This document shows, in pieces, positions 36,089-44,214 of a stretch of 64,000 nt of DNA. The number at the start of each line of letters is the position of its first letter. Positions within the stretch are counted from its first letter, which is position 1. Under the pieces are notes generated by a model. That model was not told the origin of the DNA, did not search any database, and worked only from the letters and a program-made list of their open reading frames with translations. The DNA is taken from positions 39,313 through 103,312 of the forward strand of contig NZ_CAFK01000253.1 of the NCBI RefSeq assembly GCF_000239815.1, written 5' to 3'. A program made the translations under genes and the position numbers. The DNA is from Bradyrhizobium sp. STM 3843. GTDB taxonomy: Bacteria; Pseudomonadota; Alphaproteobacteria; Rhizobiales; Xanthobacteraceae.

Positions 36089-36859
36089 CTATCCGCCGCT
36101 CCGTTCGGTCTGGTCGTAAACCTGCTGTGCAACCTGTGTTAGACGTTGGCGGTCACTGCCGCCAATCACGACATAGCCCACACCGCGGTCGGCCCAGAAC
36201 AGTGCGCCAGTGGTGCCCTCGCTCGTGTAGCGCATCTGCATGGCCTCCGTCGTCGTCTTTGTCGCGTAAACGGTGAAGCGCTCGCCGGAGGGGCTTTCAT
36301 ACATCAGGAATGATGCAGGTCCCGATGGGCCGGGCAGCAGGCGTCCACCGACCAGCTTCAATCCGGTGGATTGGAGCTCCGGCGCGTGCACCGTCCGGCC
36401 ACAACGGCGGGTCAGCCATTGCTGCAGATGGGCCTTCTCATCGCCCGGCACTTCGACAGGATGACGGACCTCCACGACGTAGAGCCGGTGCGCTTCGAGC
36501 GCATCGCCGGTGAAGGCCTGTAAAGTGGGCCGGGCGCTCGTGGCTCCGTGAGCGACCCAGCCGCTTGCGCCGCCCACGAGGAAGGCAGCGAAGCTTGCGG
36601 CGATCGCACCGTATAGCCATTTGCGCGGCGGTCGCTGCAGTCGCTCGAGCTCCAGCCGCGGCGGAACGGACTCGTTGGCCACCGCATCGTAGCGCGCATG
36701 CAGCGCCTCCGCCATTGTGCGCCAGGACTGCACCCGTTCGGAGTCGTCGGGATGGGTCGCGAGCCAGGCTTCGACGTCGCTACGGCGCTCCGACGGCAGC
36801 TCACCGTCGATATAGGCGTGCAGCTCGTCTTCCGTAACGGGAATGTTCGGGTCTGTCAT
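36089..36859 (-). CDS. Membrane-bound anti-sigma factor
   Basis: This 256-residue protein has an N-terminal anti-sigma region (TEDELHAYIDGELPSERRSD, EAWLATHPDDSERVQSWRTM), one membrane helix (WLYGAIAASFAAFLVGGASG) and a periplasmic C-terminal half. This is the standard architecture of ECF anti-sigma factors paired with the sigma gene upstream. The HxxxCxxC zinc motif is missing; only HAYIDGEL remains. The periplasmic part has a single notable Cys (TRRCGRTVHAPEL). Its start codon overlaps the stop of a 36-codon ORF by ATGA. Confidence 0.85.
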   Translation of the reverse strand: MTDPNIPVTEDELHAYIDGELPSERRSDVEAWLATHPDDSERVQSWRTMAEALHARYDAVANESVPPRLELERLQRPPRKWLYGAIAASFAAFLVGGASGWVAHGATSARPTLQAFTGDALEAHRLYVVEVRHPVEVPGDEKAHLQQWLTRRCGRTVHAPELQSTGLKLVGGRLLPGPSGPASFLMYESPSGERFTVYATKTTTEAMQMRYTSEGTTGALFWADRGVGYVVIGGSDRQRLTQVAQQVYDQTERSGG

Positions 36860-36966
36860 TTGCGTAGTCTCACTTCAATCGAGCAGCGGTTTCCGGCGTG
36901 GCAGACCATCCCGGAGTGGGGCAGGACCACGGCACGTTGGTTCATGTGCAGCACGGCGGCGCTCAT
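36856..36966 (-). CDS. 36-residue ORF coupled between sigma and anti-sigma genes
   Basis: A frame of 37 codons starts at 36966 and ends at 36856. Its ATG overlaps the sigma stop as ATGA, and its own TGA overlaps the anti-sigma ATG as ATGA. GGAG lies six bases before its start. The product is MSAAVLHMNQRAVVLPHSGM followed by VCHAGNRCSIEVRLRK: no membrane helix, three His, two Cys, basic end. I know no such family. The double overlap gives the ribosome a continuous path through all three genes. It could be a regulator of the sigma/anti-sigma pair or merely a coupling device. Confidence 0.5.
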   Translation of the reverse strand: MSAAVLHMNQRAVVLPHSGMVCHAGNRCSIEVRLRK

Positions 36967-37451
36967 TTCACGCTCCGTAGCGCCGGGCGTTCGCCCTCCA
37001 GCACGGCGCGGACATGGGCTCGGGCACGGGCCAGCCGCGACATCACGGTGCCGATCGGCACGCCCTGAATGTCGGCGACCTCGCGATAACTCAGTCCCTC
37101 CAGCACCACGAGCAGCAGCGCCGCACGCTGCTCCTCGACCAGGGTCGCCAGCGCGCGCTCGATGTCGCGCCCTTCCGCCTCGGTCCCGCTCGCGTCGGCA
37201 TTGTCGTCCTGCAGGGGCATGAAATGCGGCCGGCGCGCCAGCGACCGGCGCCGGTTCTTGTTGAGATTGGTCAGGATGGTATAGAGCCAGCTTCTGATAT
37301 CGCCGCCGAGAAACAGCCGCTCCGAGCGGAGCGCGCGCACCAGCGTGTCCTGCACCAGATCGTCGGCGGCATCGCCATCGCGGGCCAGCGCGCGGGCATA
37401 GCGGCGCAGCGCCGGTATCATCGCTTCCACACTCTGGCGAAAAGCGCTCAT
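36963..37451 (-). CDS. ECF-type RNA polymerase sigma factor
   Basis: This 162-residue protein has only regions 2 and 4. Region 2 reads ALARDGDAADDLVQDTLVRA and GGDIRSWLYTILTNLNKNRR. Region 4 reads LLVVLEGLSYREVADIQGVP followed by IGTVMSRLARARAHVRAVLE, a helix-turn-helix for the -35 element. This length and the downstream transmembrane anti-sigma place it among the common alphaproteobacterial ECF groups (EcfR/ECF26-like by feel). A promoter-like GGAAT-N17-GTT lies 67-91 bases upstream of its start and may be an auto- or EcfG-controlled site. Confidence 0.9.
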   Translation of the reverse strand: MSAFRQSVEAMIPALRRYARALARDGDAADDLVQDTLVRALRSERLFLGGDIRSWLYTILTNLNKNRRRSLARRPHFMPLQDDNADASGTEAEGRDIERALATLVEEQRAALLLVVLEGLSYREVADIQGVPIGTVMSRLARARAHVRAVLEGERPALRSVK

Positions 37452-37517
37452 CGTCTCAATCTCTCGGCTGTCGGGGTTTGCGGCGATGGCTAGGATCGCG
37501 CTCCCCTCAGTTCGACA

Positions 37518-37542
37518 AACACCGGGGTGACAGACCTATTCC
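37518..37542 (-). promoter_or_regulatory. ECF-type promoter of the sigma operon
   Basis: On the minus strand GGAAT (37542-37538) is followed by 17 bases and GTT (37520-37518). It differs by one base from the EcfG pattern seen three times elsewhere in this window. It could be read by the encoded sigma factor itself. Confidence 0.45.
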
Positions 37543-37650
37543 GTCCCGCCAATCGGGCGGGAGTGTGCCCTAGAGTGGGTTGAAAAGGGCTGTACCGGGC
37601 GAAACCGGTGGTGTACGTCCAGGGTCTAACCAGTTCGACAGGGATGCCGG

Positions 37651-38469
37651 ATGCCGCAAATTTCAGGTCTGATGCAGGGCAAGCGCGGGGTTGTTCTTGG
37701 TGTCGCCAATAACCGTTCGATCGCCTGGGGGATCGCGAAGGCGGCGCGCGCGGCCGGCGCGGAGATCGCGCTCACCTACCAGGGCGACGCCCTGAAGAAG
37801 CGGGTCGAACCGCTGGCGCAAGAGCTCGGCGGCGTTCTGCTCGGCCATTGCGACGTCACCGATCCCACGACCATCGATGCCGTGTTCGACGCGCTCAAGG
37901 CGAAGTGGGGCAAGATCGACTTCGTCGTGCACGCAATCGCGTTCTCCGACAAGGACCAGCTCGACGGCCGTTACCTCGAGACCACGGCCGAGAACTTCTC
38001 CAAGACCATGCTGATCAGCTGCTACTCGCTGACGGCGATTGCGCAGCGCGCCGAGAAGCTGATGCCCGATGGCGGCTCGATCATCACGCTGACCTATTAT
38101 GGCGCCGAGAAGTGGATGCCTCATTACAACGTGATGGGCGTGGCCAAGGCGGCGCTGGAGGCGAGCGTGCGTTATCTCGCCGTCGATCTCGGCGAGAAGG
38201 GCATCCGCGTCAACGCGATCTCGGCCGGCCCGATCAAGACGCTGGCCTTTGCCGGCATCGCCGATTCCCGCTACCTCTTGAAGTGGAACGAGGTCAACGC
38301 GCCGCTCCGTCGCAACATCACGATCGAGGAGGTCGGCGACAGCGCGCTCTATTTCCTGTCCGACCTCGCGCGCGGTGTCACCGGTGAGGTCCACTATGTC
38401 GATGCCGGCTACAACGTGCTGGGCATGAAGCGGCCCGACGCGCCGGACATCTCGCTCGCGAAGGACTGA
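37651..38469 (+). CDS. fabI: Enoyl-[acyl-carrier-protein] reductase (NADH), FabI
   Basis: This 272-residue enzyme reduces enoyl-ACP in the last step of each fatty-acid elongation cycle. FabI-type features are the nucleotide site GVANNRSIAWGIAKA, FVVHAIAFSDKDQLDGRYLE, and the catalytic Tyr-x6-Lys in YNVMGVAKAALE (Tyr 159, Lys 166), then ISAGPIKTLA. The YxxMxxxK spacing with Met between separates FabI from general SDRs. It is followed after 13 bases by the phosphatase gene and probably cotranscribed with it and aroC. Bradyrhizobia usually carry more than one FabI. Confidence 0.92.
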   Translation: MPQISGLMQGKRGVVLGVANNRSIAWGIAKAARAAGAEIALTYQGDALKKRVEPLAQELGGVLLGHCDVTDPTTIDAVFDALKAKWGKIDFVVHAIAFSDKDQLDGRYLETTAENFSKTMLISCYSLTAIAQRAEKLMPDGGSIITLTYYGAEKWMPHYNVMGVAKAALEASVRYLAVDLGEKGIRVNAISAGPIKTLAFAGIADSRYLLKWNEVNAPLRRNITIEEVGDSALYFLSDLARGVTGEVHYVDAGYNVLGMKRPDAPDISLAKD

Positions 38470-38482
38470 CGCCAAGCAGCTC

Positions 38483-39082
38483 ATGCCCGCGCCCACGATC
38501 TACTACATCCGCCACGGCGAGACGGAATGGAATGCGCGCGGGCGACTGCAGGGCGCGCAGGACATTCCGCTCAACGATCTCGGCCGGGTGCAGGCGGTCC
38601 AGTCGGGCAATATCCTCGGCGAGCTCGCCAGGCAGAACGGCCACGACGTCGCCGATCTGCCGTTCGTGGCGAGCCCGCTGGGCCGGGCCCGCGCGACCAT
38701 GGAGCTGATGCGGCAGGCGCTGGAGCTGCCGCCGGAGGGCTATTCCCTCGACGCGCGTTTACGCGAGATCGGCTATGGCAGGTGGGAGGGGTTCACCCTG
38801 CCGGAGATGGAAGCCGCGGATCCCGTCTTCTACGCCAAGCGCCTGGCCGACAAATGGGCCCTGGCGCCGGAAGGCGGCGAGACCTATGCTGACGTGCAGC
38901 GGCGGGTGCGCGAGTGGTACGATACGCTGGCCGGCGACATCGTCGCGGTCGCCCACGGCGGCACGGCGCGGGCACTTATGGTGGCGCTCGGCTTCGAGAC
39001 GCCGCAACGCGCGGTCGAGCTTCCGATTCAGCAGGGCGCCGTCTATGTGTTCGGCGCGGATGGGTTCGAGAAGTTCAGTTAG
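38483..39082 (+). CDS. Histidine phosphatase family protein (phosphoglycerate-mutase-like)
   Basis: This 199-residue protein carries the RHG motif YYIRHGETEWNARGRLQG, a second catalytic Arg in ASPLGRARAT, a Glu in LREIGYGRWEG, and VAHGGTARAL with the second His. Length matches cofactor-dependent PGM/phosphatase-type enzymes. Whether it acts on phosphoglycerate or another phosphoester cannot be decided. It sits between fabI and aroC. Confidence 0.88.
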   Translation: MPAPTIYYIRHGETEWNARGRLQGAQDIPLNDLGRVQAVQSGNILGELARQNGHDVADLPFVASPLGRARATMELMRQALELPPEGYSLDARLREIGYGRWEGFTLPEMEAADPVFYAKRLADKWALAPEGGETYADVQRRVREWYDTLAGDIVAVAHGGTARALMVALGFETPQRAVELPIQQGAVYVFGADGFEKFS

Positions 39083-39091
39083 TTGATCACC

Positions 39092-39171
39092 GTCATTCCG
39101 GGGCGGTGCGAAGCACCGAACCCGGGATCTCGAGATTCCGGGTCTGGTCCTTCAGACCATCCCGGAATGAC
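39092..39171. repeat. Palindromic dispersed repeat, family C copy 2
   Basis: It starts GTCATTCCGGGGCGGTGCGA and ends CCATCCCGGAATGAC; GTCATTCCGGG is inverted at the two ends. It carries internal hairpins (GGTGCGAAGCACC; GGTCTGGTCCTTCAGACC). It lies between the phosphatase gene and aroC. Confidence 0.8.
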
Positions 39172-39194
39172 ATTCTTCCGGTTGGTAGCAGCCC

Positions 39195-40280
39195 ATGTCC
39201 TTCAACACCTTCGGCCATATGTTCCGCATCACCACCTTCGGCGAAAGCCATGGGGTGGCGATCGGCTGCGTCGTCGACGGCTGCCCGCCGCGGATTCCGC
39301 TGACCGCTGAGGAGATCCAGCGCGATCTCGACCGCCGTCGTCCGGGCCAGTCGCGCTTCACCACCCAGCGGCAGGAGCCGGATCAGGTGAAGATTCTGTC
39401 CGGCGTGATGGCGCATCCGGAGAGCGGCGCGCAGGTCACGACCGGCACGCCGATCGCGCTTCTGATCGAGAACACCGACCAGCGCTCCAAGGACTATTCC
39501 GAGATCAAGGACAAGTTCCGGCCCGGACATGCCGACTACACCTATGAGGCCAAGTACGGCCTGCGCGACTATCGCGGCGGTGGACGCTCCTCGGCGCGCG
39601 AAACCGCGACCCGCGTCGCCGCCGGCGCCATCGCCCGCAAGATCCTGCCGGATGTGAAAGTGCGCGGCGCGCTGGTGCAGATGGGTCCGCACAAGATCGA
39701 CCGCAGCAAATGGGATTGGGACGAGGTCGCGAACAACCCGTTCTTCTGCCCCGACAAGGACAAGGCGGCGTTCTTTGCGGATTATCTCGATGGCATCCGC
39801 AAGAGCGGCTCCTCGATCGGCGCGGTGCTGGAAATCGTCGCCGAAGGCGTGCCGGCCGGTCTTGGTGCGCCGCTCTACGGCAAGCTCGATGCCGACCTCG
39901 CGGCGGCGATGATGAGCATCAACGCGGTCAAGGGGGTCGAGATCGGCGCCGGCTTTGCCGCGGCCGAGCTCACCGGCGAGCAGAATGCCGATGAGATGCG
40001 CGCGGGCAATGAGGGGGTCCGCTTTCTCTCCAATCATGCCGGCGGCATTCTCGGCGGCATCGCCACCGGCCAGCCGGTCGTGGTGCGCTTTGCGGTGAAA
40101 CCGACCTCGTCGATCCTCAACCCCCGCCTGACCGTCGATCGCGAGGGCAACGACACCGAGATCCTGACCAAGGGCCGGCACGACCCCTGCGTCGGCATCC
40201 GCGCGGTGCCGGTCGGAGAGGCCATGATGGCCTGCGTGCTCGCCGACCATCTGCTGCGCCATCGCGGGCAGGTGGGCTGA
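39195..40280 (+). CDS. aroC: Chorismate synthase
   Basis: This 361-residue enzyme makes chorismate from EPSP using reduced FMN, the last shared step to aromatic amino acids. Signatures are GESHGVAIGCVVDGCPP, RRPGQSRFTTQRQEPDQ, GHADYTYEAKYGLRDYRGGG, SSARETATRVAAGAIA and RHDPCVGIRAVPVGEAMMAC. Length is normal. It is a housekeeping gene and a good anchor for placing this segment in the chromosome. Confidence 0.95.
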   Translation: MSFNTFGHMFRITTFGESHGVAIGCVVDGCPPRIPLTAEEIQRDLDRRRPGQSRFTTQRQEPDQVKILSGVMAHPESGAQVTTGTPIALLIENTDQRSKDYSEIKDKFRPGHADYTYEAKYGLRDYRGGGRSSARETATRVAAGAIARKILPDVKVRGALVQMGPHKIDRSKWDWDEVANNPFFCPDKDKAAFFADYLDGIRKSGSSIGAVLEIVAEGVPAGLGAPLYGKLDADLAAAMMSINAVKGVEIGAGFAAAELTGEQNADEMRAGNEGVRFLSNHAGGILGGIATGQPVVVRFAVKPTSSILNPRLTVDREGNDTEILTKGRHDPCVGIRAVPVGEAMMACVLADHLLRHRGQVG

Positions 40281-40327
40281 TCCAGTACCAGTTTACTCCT
40301 ATCACCTCCGTCGCCTAAGGTCGGCGC

Positions 40328-41509
40328 ATGGACGCATCCAAGCTGCAGGACATCAAGGACTGGCTGATCGACGGCGCGCGTTCCGCGGCGACGCCGAGTG
40401 CGATGATGGCGGAATGCTGCGAACGCCTGGTCGGGCTCGGGATTCCGCTGTGGCGGGTTGGCGTGTTTGTCCGCACCTTGCATCCGGAGATCTATGGCCG
40501 CAGCTTCATCTGGCGGCAGGGTGCCGAGGTCGAGACGGGAACCGTCGACTACAGTTTCCAGGACTCGCCGACCTTCCGCGACAGCCCGCTCGCGGCGGTG
40601 GTCCAGGAGGGCATTGCCTTCCGCGCCAATCCGCAGGCGGCGGAAGCGGAGCGCTATCCGATCCTGATGGATCTACGCGCCGAGGGCGTCACCGATTATC
40701 TCGCACTGCCGATGACTTTCCTCGAGCGTCAGATGCACGCGTCGAGCTGGACTACCAAGGACGCGGGCGGTTTCACGGAGGCGCAGGTGGAGGCGATCCG
40801 CTCGCTGATTCCGGCGCTGTCGCGCTACACCGAGATCACCACCTTGCGCCGGACTGCCTCGATGCTGCTCGACACCTATGTCGGCAATCGCGCCGGCGAG
40901 CGCATTCTCGGCGGCCAGATCCGCCGCGGCCACACCGACACCATGCATGCCGCGATCTGGCTGTCGGACCTGCGCGGCTTCACGCCGTTGTCCGACCGGC
41001 TGCCGGCCGAGACCGTGGTCGACATTCTCAACCATTATTTCGATTGCCAGGTCACCGCGATCCGCGAGCAGGGCGGCGAGGTCCTGAAATTCATGGGCGA
41101 CGGCCTGCTCGCGGTATTTCCGATTGCCGAGCGGGATGGTGATCCGGCTGAGGTCTGCGGCCGGGTCCTGCAAGCTGCGCGTCACTCCCGCGGCAGCGTG
41201 GATGCACTCGCGTACCAGACCGGCGATACCGTCGAGCGCTTCCGCTTCGGCGTGGCGCTGCATGTCGGCAAATTGCTCTACGGCAATATCGGCGGCGGCA
41301 ACCGGCTGGACTTCACCTGCATCGGTCCTGCGGTCAATGTCGCCGCAAGGCTGGAGAAGCTCACCTCGCGGCTGAAGCGCACCATCGTGGCCTCCGAGGC
41401 GTTCGCCGGCCTTTCAGGCGAACAATGGACCGAGCTCGGCGCATTTCCGATCGCGGGCCTTTCGACCGAGCAGCGCGTCTTCGGACTGCGCGACGAGGCT
41501 GTTGCTTAG
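40328..41509 (+). CDS. Class III adenylate/guanylate cyclase
   Basis: The 393-residue soluble protein has an N-terminal sensory-like part (about 1-190, no membrane helix) and a C-terminal cyclase domain. WLSDLRGFTPLSDRLPAETV has the first metal Asp, LKFMGDGLLAVFP the second, and GNRLDFTCIGPAVNVAARLE the transition-state Asn and Arg. Rhizobial genomes hold many such proteins, and adenylate cyclase is the default call. Its TAG stop is the first part of a dispersed palindromic repeat. Confidence 0.88.
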   Translation: MDASKLQDIKDWLIDGARSAATPSAMMAECCERLVGLGIPLWRVGVFVRTLHPEIYGRSFIWRQGAEVETGTVDYSFQDSPTFRDSPLAAVVQEGIAFRANPQAAEAERYPILMDLRAEGVTDYLALPMTFLERQMHASSWTTKDAGGFTEAQVEAIRSLIPALSRYTEITTLRRTASMLLDTYVGNRAGERILGGQIRRGHTDTMHAAIWLSDLRGFTPLSDRLPAETVVDILNHYFDCQVTAIREQGGEVLKFMGDGLLAVFPIAERDGDPAEVCGRVLQAARHSRGSVDALAYQTGDTVERFRFGVALHVGKLLYGNIGGGNRLDFTCIGPAVNVAARLEKLTSRLKRTIVASEAFAGLSGEQWTELGAFPIAGLSTEQRVFGLRDEAVA

Positions 41510-41557
41510 AGCATGATCCGGAAAAGTGTGCAGCGGTTTTCCGAAAGGATCATGCTC
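41509..41557. repeat. Palindromic dispersed repeat, family D copy 1
   Basis: Perfect 11-base ends, GAGCATGATCC and GGATCATGCTC, with an inner CGGAAAA/TTTTCCG pair. The first G is the last base of the upstream gene's TAG stop. It probably acts as a terminator between the convergent cyclase and clpS genes. Confidence 0.85.
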
Positions 41558-41573
41558 AATCAAAAACCGTGTC

Positions 41574-41891
41574 CTATTCTTCCGGCTCGGTGGTGAACAG
41601 CAGCGGATAGCCGTTGGCGCGGCCGGCATCGGTGGCGCGCGTCGCCTTGGTCTCGGCGACGTCCTTGGTGAAGACGGCGACCACGCAGACGCCGCGCCGG
41701 TGTGCCGTGATCATGACCTTGTAGGCCTCGTCCTCGGTCATGCGGAATTCCGCCTTCAGCACCGAGACCACGAACTCGCGCGGCGTGAAGTCGTCATTGA
41801 CCAGGATCACCTTGTAGAGACGCGGACGTTCAACCTTGGTCCGGACTCGGGTCTTGACCTTTGTCTCGGGCTTGGTGACGGCGTCGTTCAT
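41574..41891 (-). CDS. clpS: ATP-dependent Clp protease adaptor ClpS
   Basis: This 105-residue adaptor delivers N-degron proteins to ClpAP. Family features are YKVILVNDDFTPREFVVSVL with the substrate-binding Asn and acidic residues, MTEDEAYKVMITAHRRGVCV, and TKDVAETK near the C-terminus. The N-terminal 25 residues are a basic, disordered extension. clpA is not in this window. Confidence 0.92.
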   Translation of the reverse strand: MNDAVTKPETKVKTRVRTKVERPRLYKVILVNDDFTPREFVVSVLKAEFRMTEDEAYKVMITAHRRGVCVVAVFTKDVAETKATRATDAGRANGYPLLFTTEPEE

Positions 41892-42082
41892 GCGGCGGCA
41901 CCCATATTCCTGATGAGGTCACCGCATGACCATACAGCGTTCGGCGTAGCCGGGGAACTACGGGGTTTGGTAGTGCAGCCCAGCACCTACGGCGTCTCGT
42001 GGAGTGGATCTGGGATGTCGACACTGGTCGGGGACCACGCGCGTGCCCGCTTTATGGCCAGAGTTCGGCGCGCGAAGGCCAA

Positions 42083-42112
42083 TTCGAATGTGAAAGTCTA
42101 ACTCGAATGTGA
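42083..42112. repeat. Direct repeat upstream of the DUF1194 gene
   Basis: TCGAATGTGAA occurs at 42083-42093 and 42102-42112, spaced by two helical turns centre to centre (19 bases). It lies 74-103 bases before the ATG, a position fitting a tandem activator or repressor site. The rest of 41892-42185 shows nothing I can name. Confidence 0.35.
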
Positions 42113-42185
42113 ATGAGATCGCCTGTTCTCGCTTTGCCGCCGGCGGATTGCATGTCACCATCCCGTCATAGGATCGGAGGGCAGC

Positions 42186-43034
42186 ATGCGCTGGTGGATC
42201 TCGATCGGAATGCTGTGCGCGGTGGGCGCGCTGGCGTGCGGCGATGTCGCGGACGTCGCGGCCGCACCAAGAGCGCAGCCCACGCAGCAGCTGAGCGAGA
42301 AGGAAGCGGCAGCCTCCGTCGACGTCGAGCTCATCATCGCGGTCGACGTTTCCTATTCGATGGACCTCGATGAGCTCGCGATTCAGCGCGAAGGCTATGC
42401 CCAGGCGATCTCCTCGAAGGAATTCATGCAGGCGCTGAAGAACGGTCCGCACGGACGCGTCTCCATCACCTATTTCGAATGGGCAGCCTCCGGCGACCAG
42501 AAGATCATCATTCCCTGGCGCCTGATCGACGGGCCGGAAAGCGCGGACGCAGTCGCGGCCGAGATCATGAAGACGCCGATCCGTCGCGCCTCGCGCACCT
42601 CGATCTCGGGCGCGATCTATTTCGCGGTGCCGCTGTTCGACGACGATCCGTATCGTGGCCTGCGGCGCGTCATCGACATTTCCGGCGACGGTCCCAACAA
42701 CAGCGGCGCGCCGGTCACGATCGCGCGCGACTCTGCGCTGGCCAAGGGGATCGTGATCAACGGGCTGCCGATCATGGTCAAGGAGCCGTCCTACTCGACG
42801 ATGGACATCGACAATCTCGATTACTACTACGAAGACTGCGTGGTCGGCGGCCCCGGCTCTTTCGTCGTTCCGATCAAGAGTCGGGAGGAGTTCAAGGAAG
42901 CGATCCGGACCAAGCTGTTGATGGAGGTCGCCGGACGGACGCCGCAACGCCTGCCGGTCGCGGACAACGCCAAGGAGCCGCGCGTGTCCTGCTCGATCGG
43001 CGAGAAGATCTGGCAGGACCGGTGGGGACGCTAG
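42186..43034 (+). CDS. DUF1194 (von Willebrand factor A-like) exported protein
   Basis: This 282-residue protein has a signal peptide (MRWWISIGMLCAVGALACGD, cleavage near VAAA) and a VWA-like domain: VDVELIIAVDVSYSMDLDEL carries the DxSxS metal-site core, TSISGAIYFAVPL the Thr, and VIDISGDGPNN the second Asp. An intact metal site implies divalent-cation-dependent binding of an unknown partner. DUF1194 proteins are common in rhizobia and have no assigned role. The TAG stop again abuts a family D repeat. Confidence 0.85.
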   Translation: MRWWISIGMLCAVGALACGDVADVAAAPRAQPTQQLSEKEAAASVDVELIIAVDVSYSMDLDELAIQREGYAQAISSKEFMQALKNGPHGRVSITYFEWAASGDQKIIIPWRLIDGPESADAVAAEIMKTPIRRASRTSISGAIYFAVPLFDDDPYRGLRRVIDISGDGPNNSGAPVTIARDSALAKGIVINGLPIMVKEPSYSTMDIDNLDYYYEDCVVGGPGSFVVPIKSREEFKEAIRTKLLMEVAGRTPQRLPVADNAKEPRVSCSIGEKIWQDRWGR

Positions 43035-43108
43035 AGCATGATCCGGAAAAGTGCGAAGCGGTTTTCCCTCATGACAAACGCGAGGCGCGTTCGCGCGGAG
43101 TCATGCTC
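43034..43108. repeat. Palindromic dispersed repeat, family D copy 2
   Basis: It begins GAGCATGATCCGGAAAAGTG, almost identical to copy 1, and ends GGAGTCATGCTC. Its middle has a further small hairpin (CGCGAGGCGCGTTCGCGCGG). The first base is again the last base of the TAG stop of the upstream gene. Confidence 0.8.
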
Positions 43109-43171
43109 AAACAATAAGCTGAAGCGCGATGAGGATTCATCCCGATCTCATCGCGCTTAGAGCTTCGTCGG

Positions 43172-44011
43172 TCAGGCGCTTGCGCCCTGAATCAATGCCC
43201 GTGTCTCGGCCTCGAGTGCGCGGATGATGGACAGGGCTTGACGAAAATCACTGCTGCCGGTTTGTTTCCACACCTCTGCTGTGCGAAGCGCGAGGCCAGG
43301 CAAGGTGCGCGGGAGTGAAGCGGCTTCCAGCAGCGCGCCCTTCTCGTTGATGAGATAGCGCTCGTTCAGCGCGAACAACACCTGGGCGAGACAGGCGAGA
43401 GCGCGATAGGCGCATCCCGCGATATGTGTGTGATCAGCGCGCGCGAGCGCGAGCTCGGCGTTCTCGATGCTGAACGAGATTTCCCATTGGAAGCGACGGA
43501 TGATGGCCTCGCGCAGCGCGGCCGGATAGGGCGTGCAGCCGGCCTTGAGGTTCGCGAGCGCGCGCGTCGGATCGTGCAGGACGCGGCATAGCGCGACCTC
43601 GCCCATCCAGATCGCGGACAGGAAGCCGTGCGGATGGCCCGGCTGATAGTGCATCTCGATCACACCGCTCCGGCACGCCGCGATGACACGCGCGACCGCG
43701 TCGATCTCGCGATAGAGCAGGTCGACCTTGCGTCCGCCGATCGAAAGCCAGGCGCCGCCGACGATCCACGGCCCCCAGGTGCCGATCTCGGTGACATCGG
43801 CTGCGTCGGGATCATCGACCAGCCCGCGCACGGCCTGCCGGAGCCGCGCGGTATCCACCGGTCCGGCGGCGGTGAAATAGAGGCCGAGGTCATAATCGGA
43901 AGCCTCGTGCGCCGTGCCGCGCGCCCGCGAACCGCCGAGCGCGACGGCGGCGATGCCGGGCACCGCGATGAGCGCATCGACGATGCGGGTGAGCAGCGGA
44001 TCGGATTGCAC
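43172..44011 (-). CDS. Nucleotidyltransferase-domain protein
   Basis: A 279-residue protein that begins with the minimal nucleotidyltransferase motif ALGGSRARGTAHEASDYDLG, with two Asp of the metal site, and a later KVDLLYRE with the third. The C-terminal half is helical (YRALACLAQVLFALNERYLI), as in kanamycin-nucleotidyltransferase-like and antitoxin-type proteins. GTG at 44011 is well supported by GGAGGT six bases upstream; the frame continues further but without a ribosome site. The target could be a drug, protein or nucleotide. Confidence 0.8.
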   Translation of the reverse strand: MQSDPLLTRIVDALIAVPGIAAVALGGSRARGTAHEASDYDLGLYFTAAGPVDTARLRQAVRGLVDDPDAADVTEIGTWGPWIVGGAWLSIGGRKVDLLYREIDAVARVIAACRSGVIEMHYQPGHPHGFLSAIWMGEVALCRVLHDPTRALANLKAGCTPYPAALREAIIRRFQWEISFSIENAELALARADHTHIAGCAYRALACLAQVLFALNERYLINEKGALLEAASLPRTLPGLALRTAEVWKQTGSSDFRQALSIIRALEAETRALIQGASA

Positions 44012-44214
44012 GTGAAGACCTCCGGCCGCATCGTACGCGACCGCGGCAGCCCCCGACCAGTGATCCCGGCCGCAAATTGCCCCCGGACCTGTCGCGCCAA
44101 AGCCACACTCAAGGCGAAAAACCGCTGGTTGCAGGCCGCTTTTGTTCGCTTGCCACGGTGATGCCGCGATTCGCGGGCGACCTCGCACGCGGCTGGGGCG
44201 GAGGCGCACAGAAC

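Noticed and set aside
41958..42947. 329-codon minus-strand frame opposite the DUF1194 gene
   Set aside because: Shadow of a clear VWA-like gene with signal peptide and DxSxS motif.
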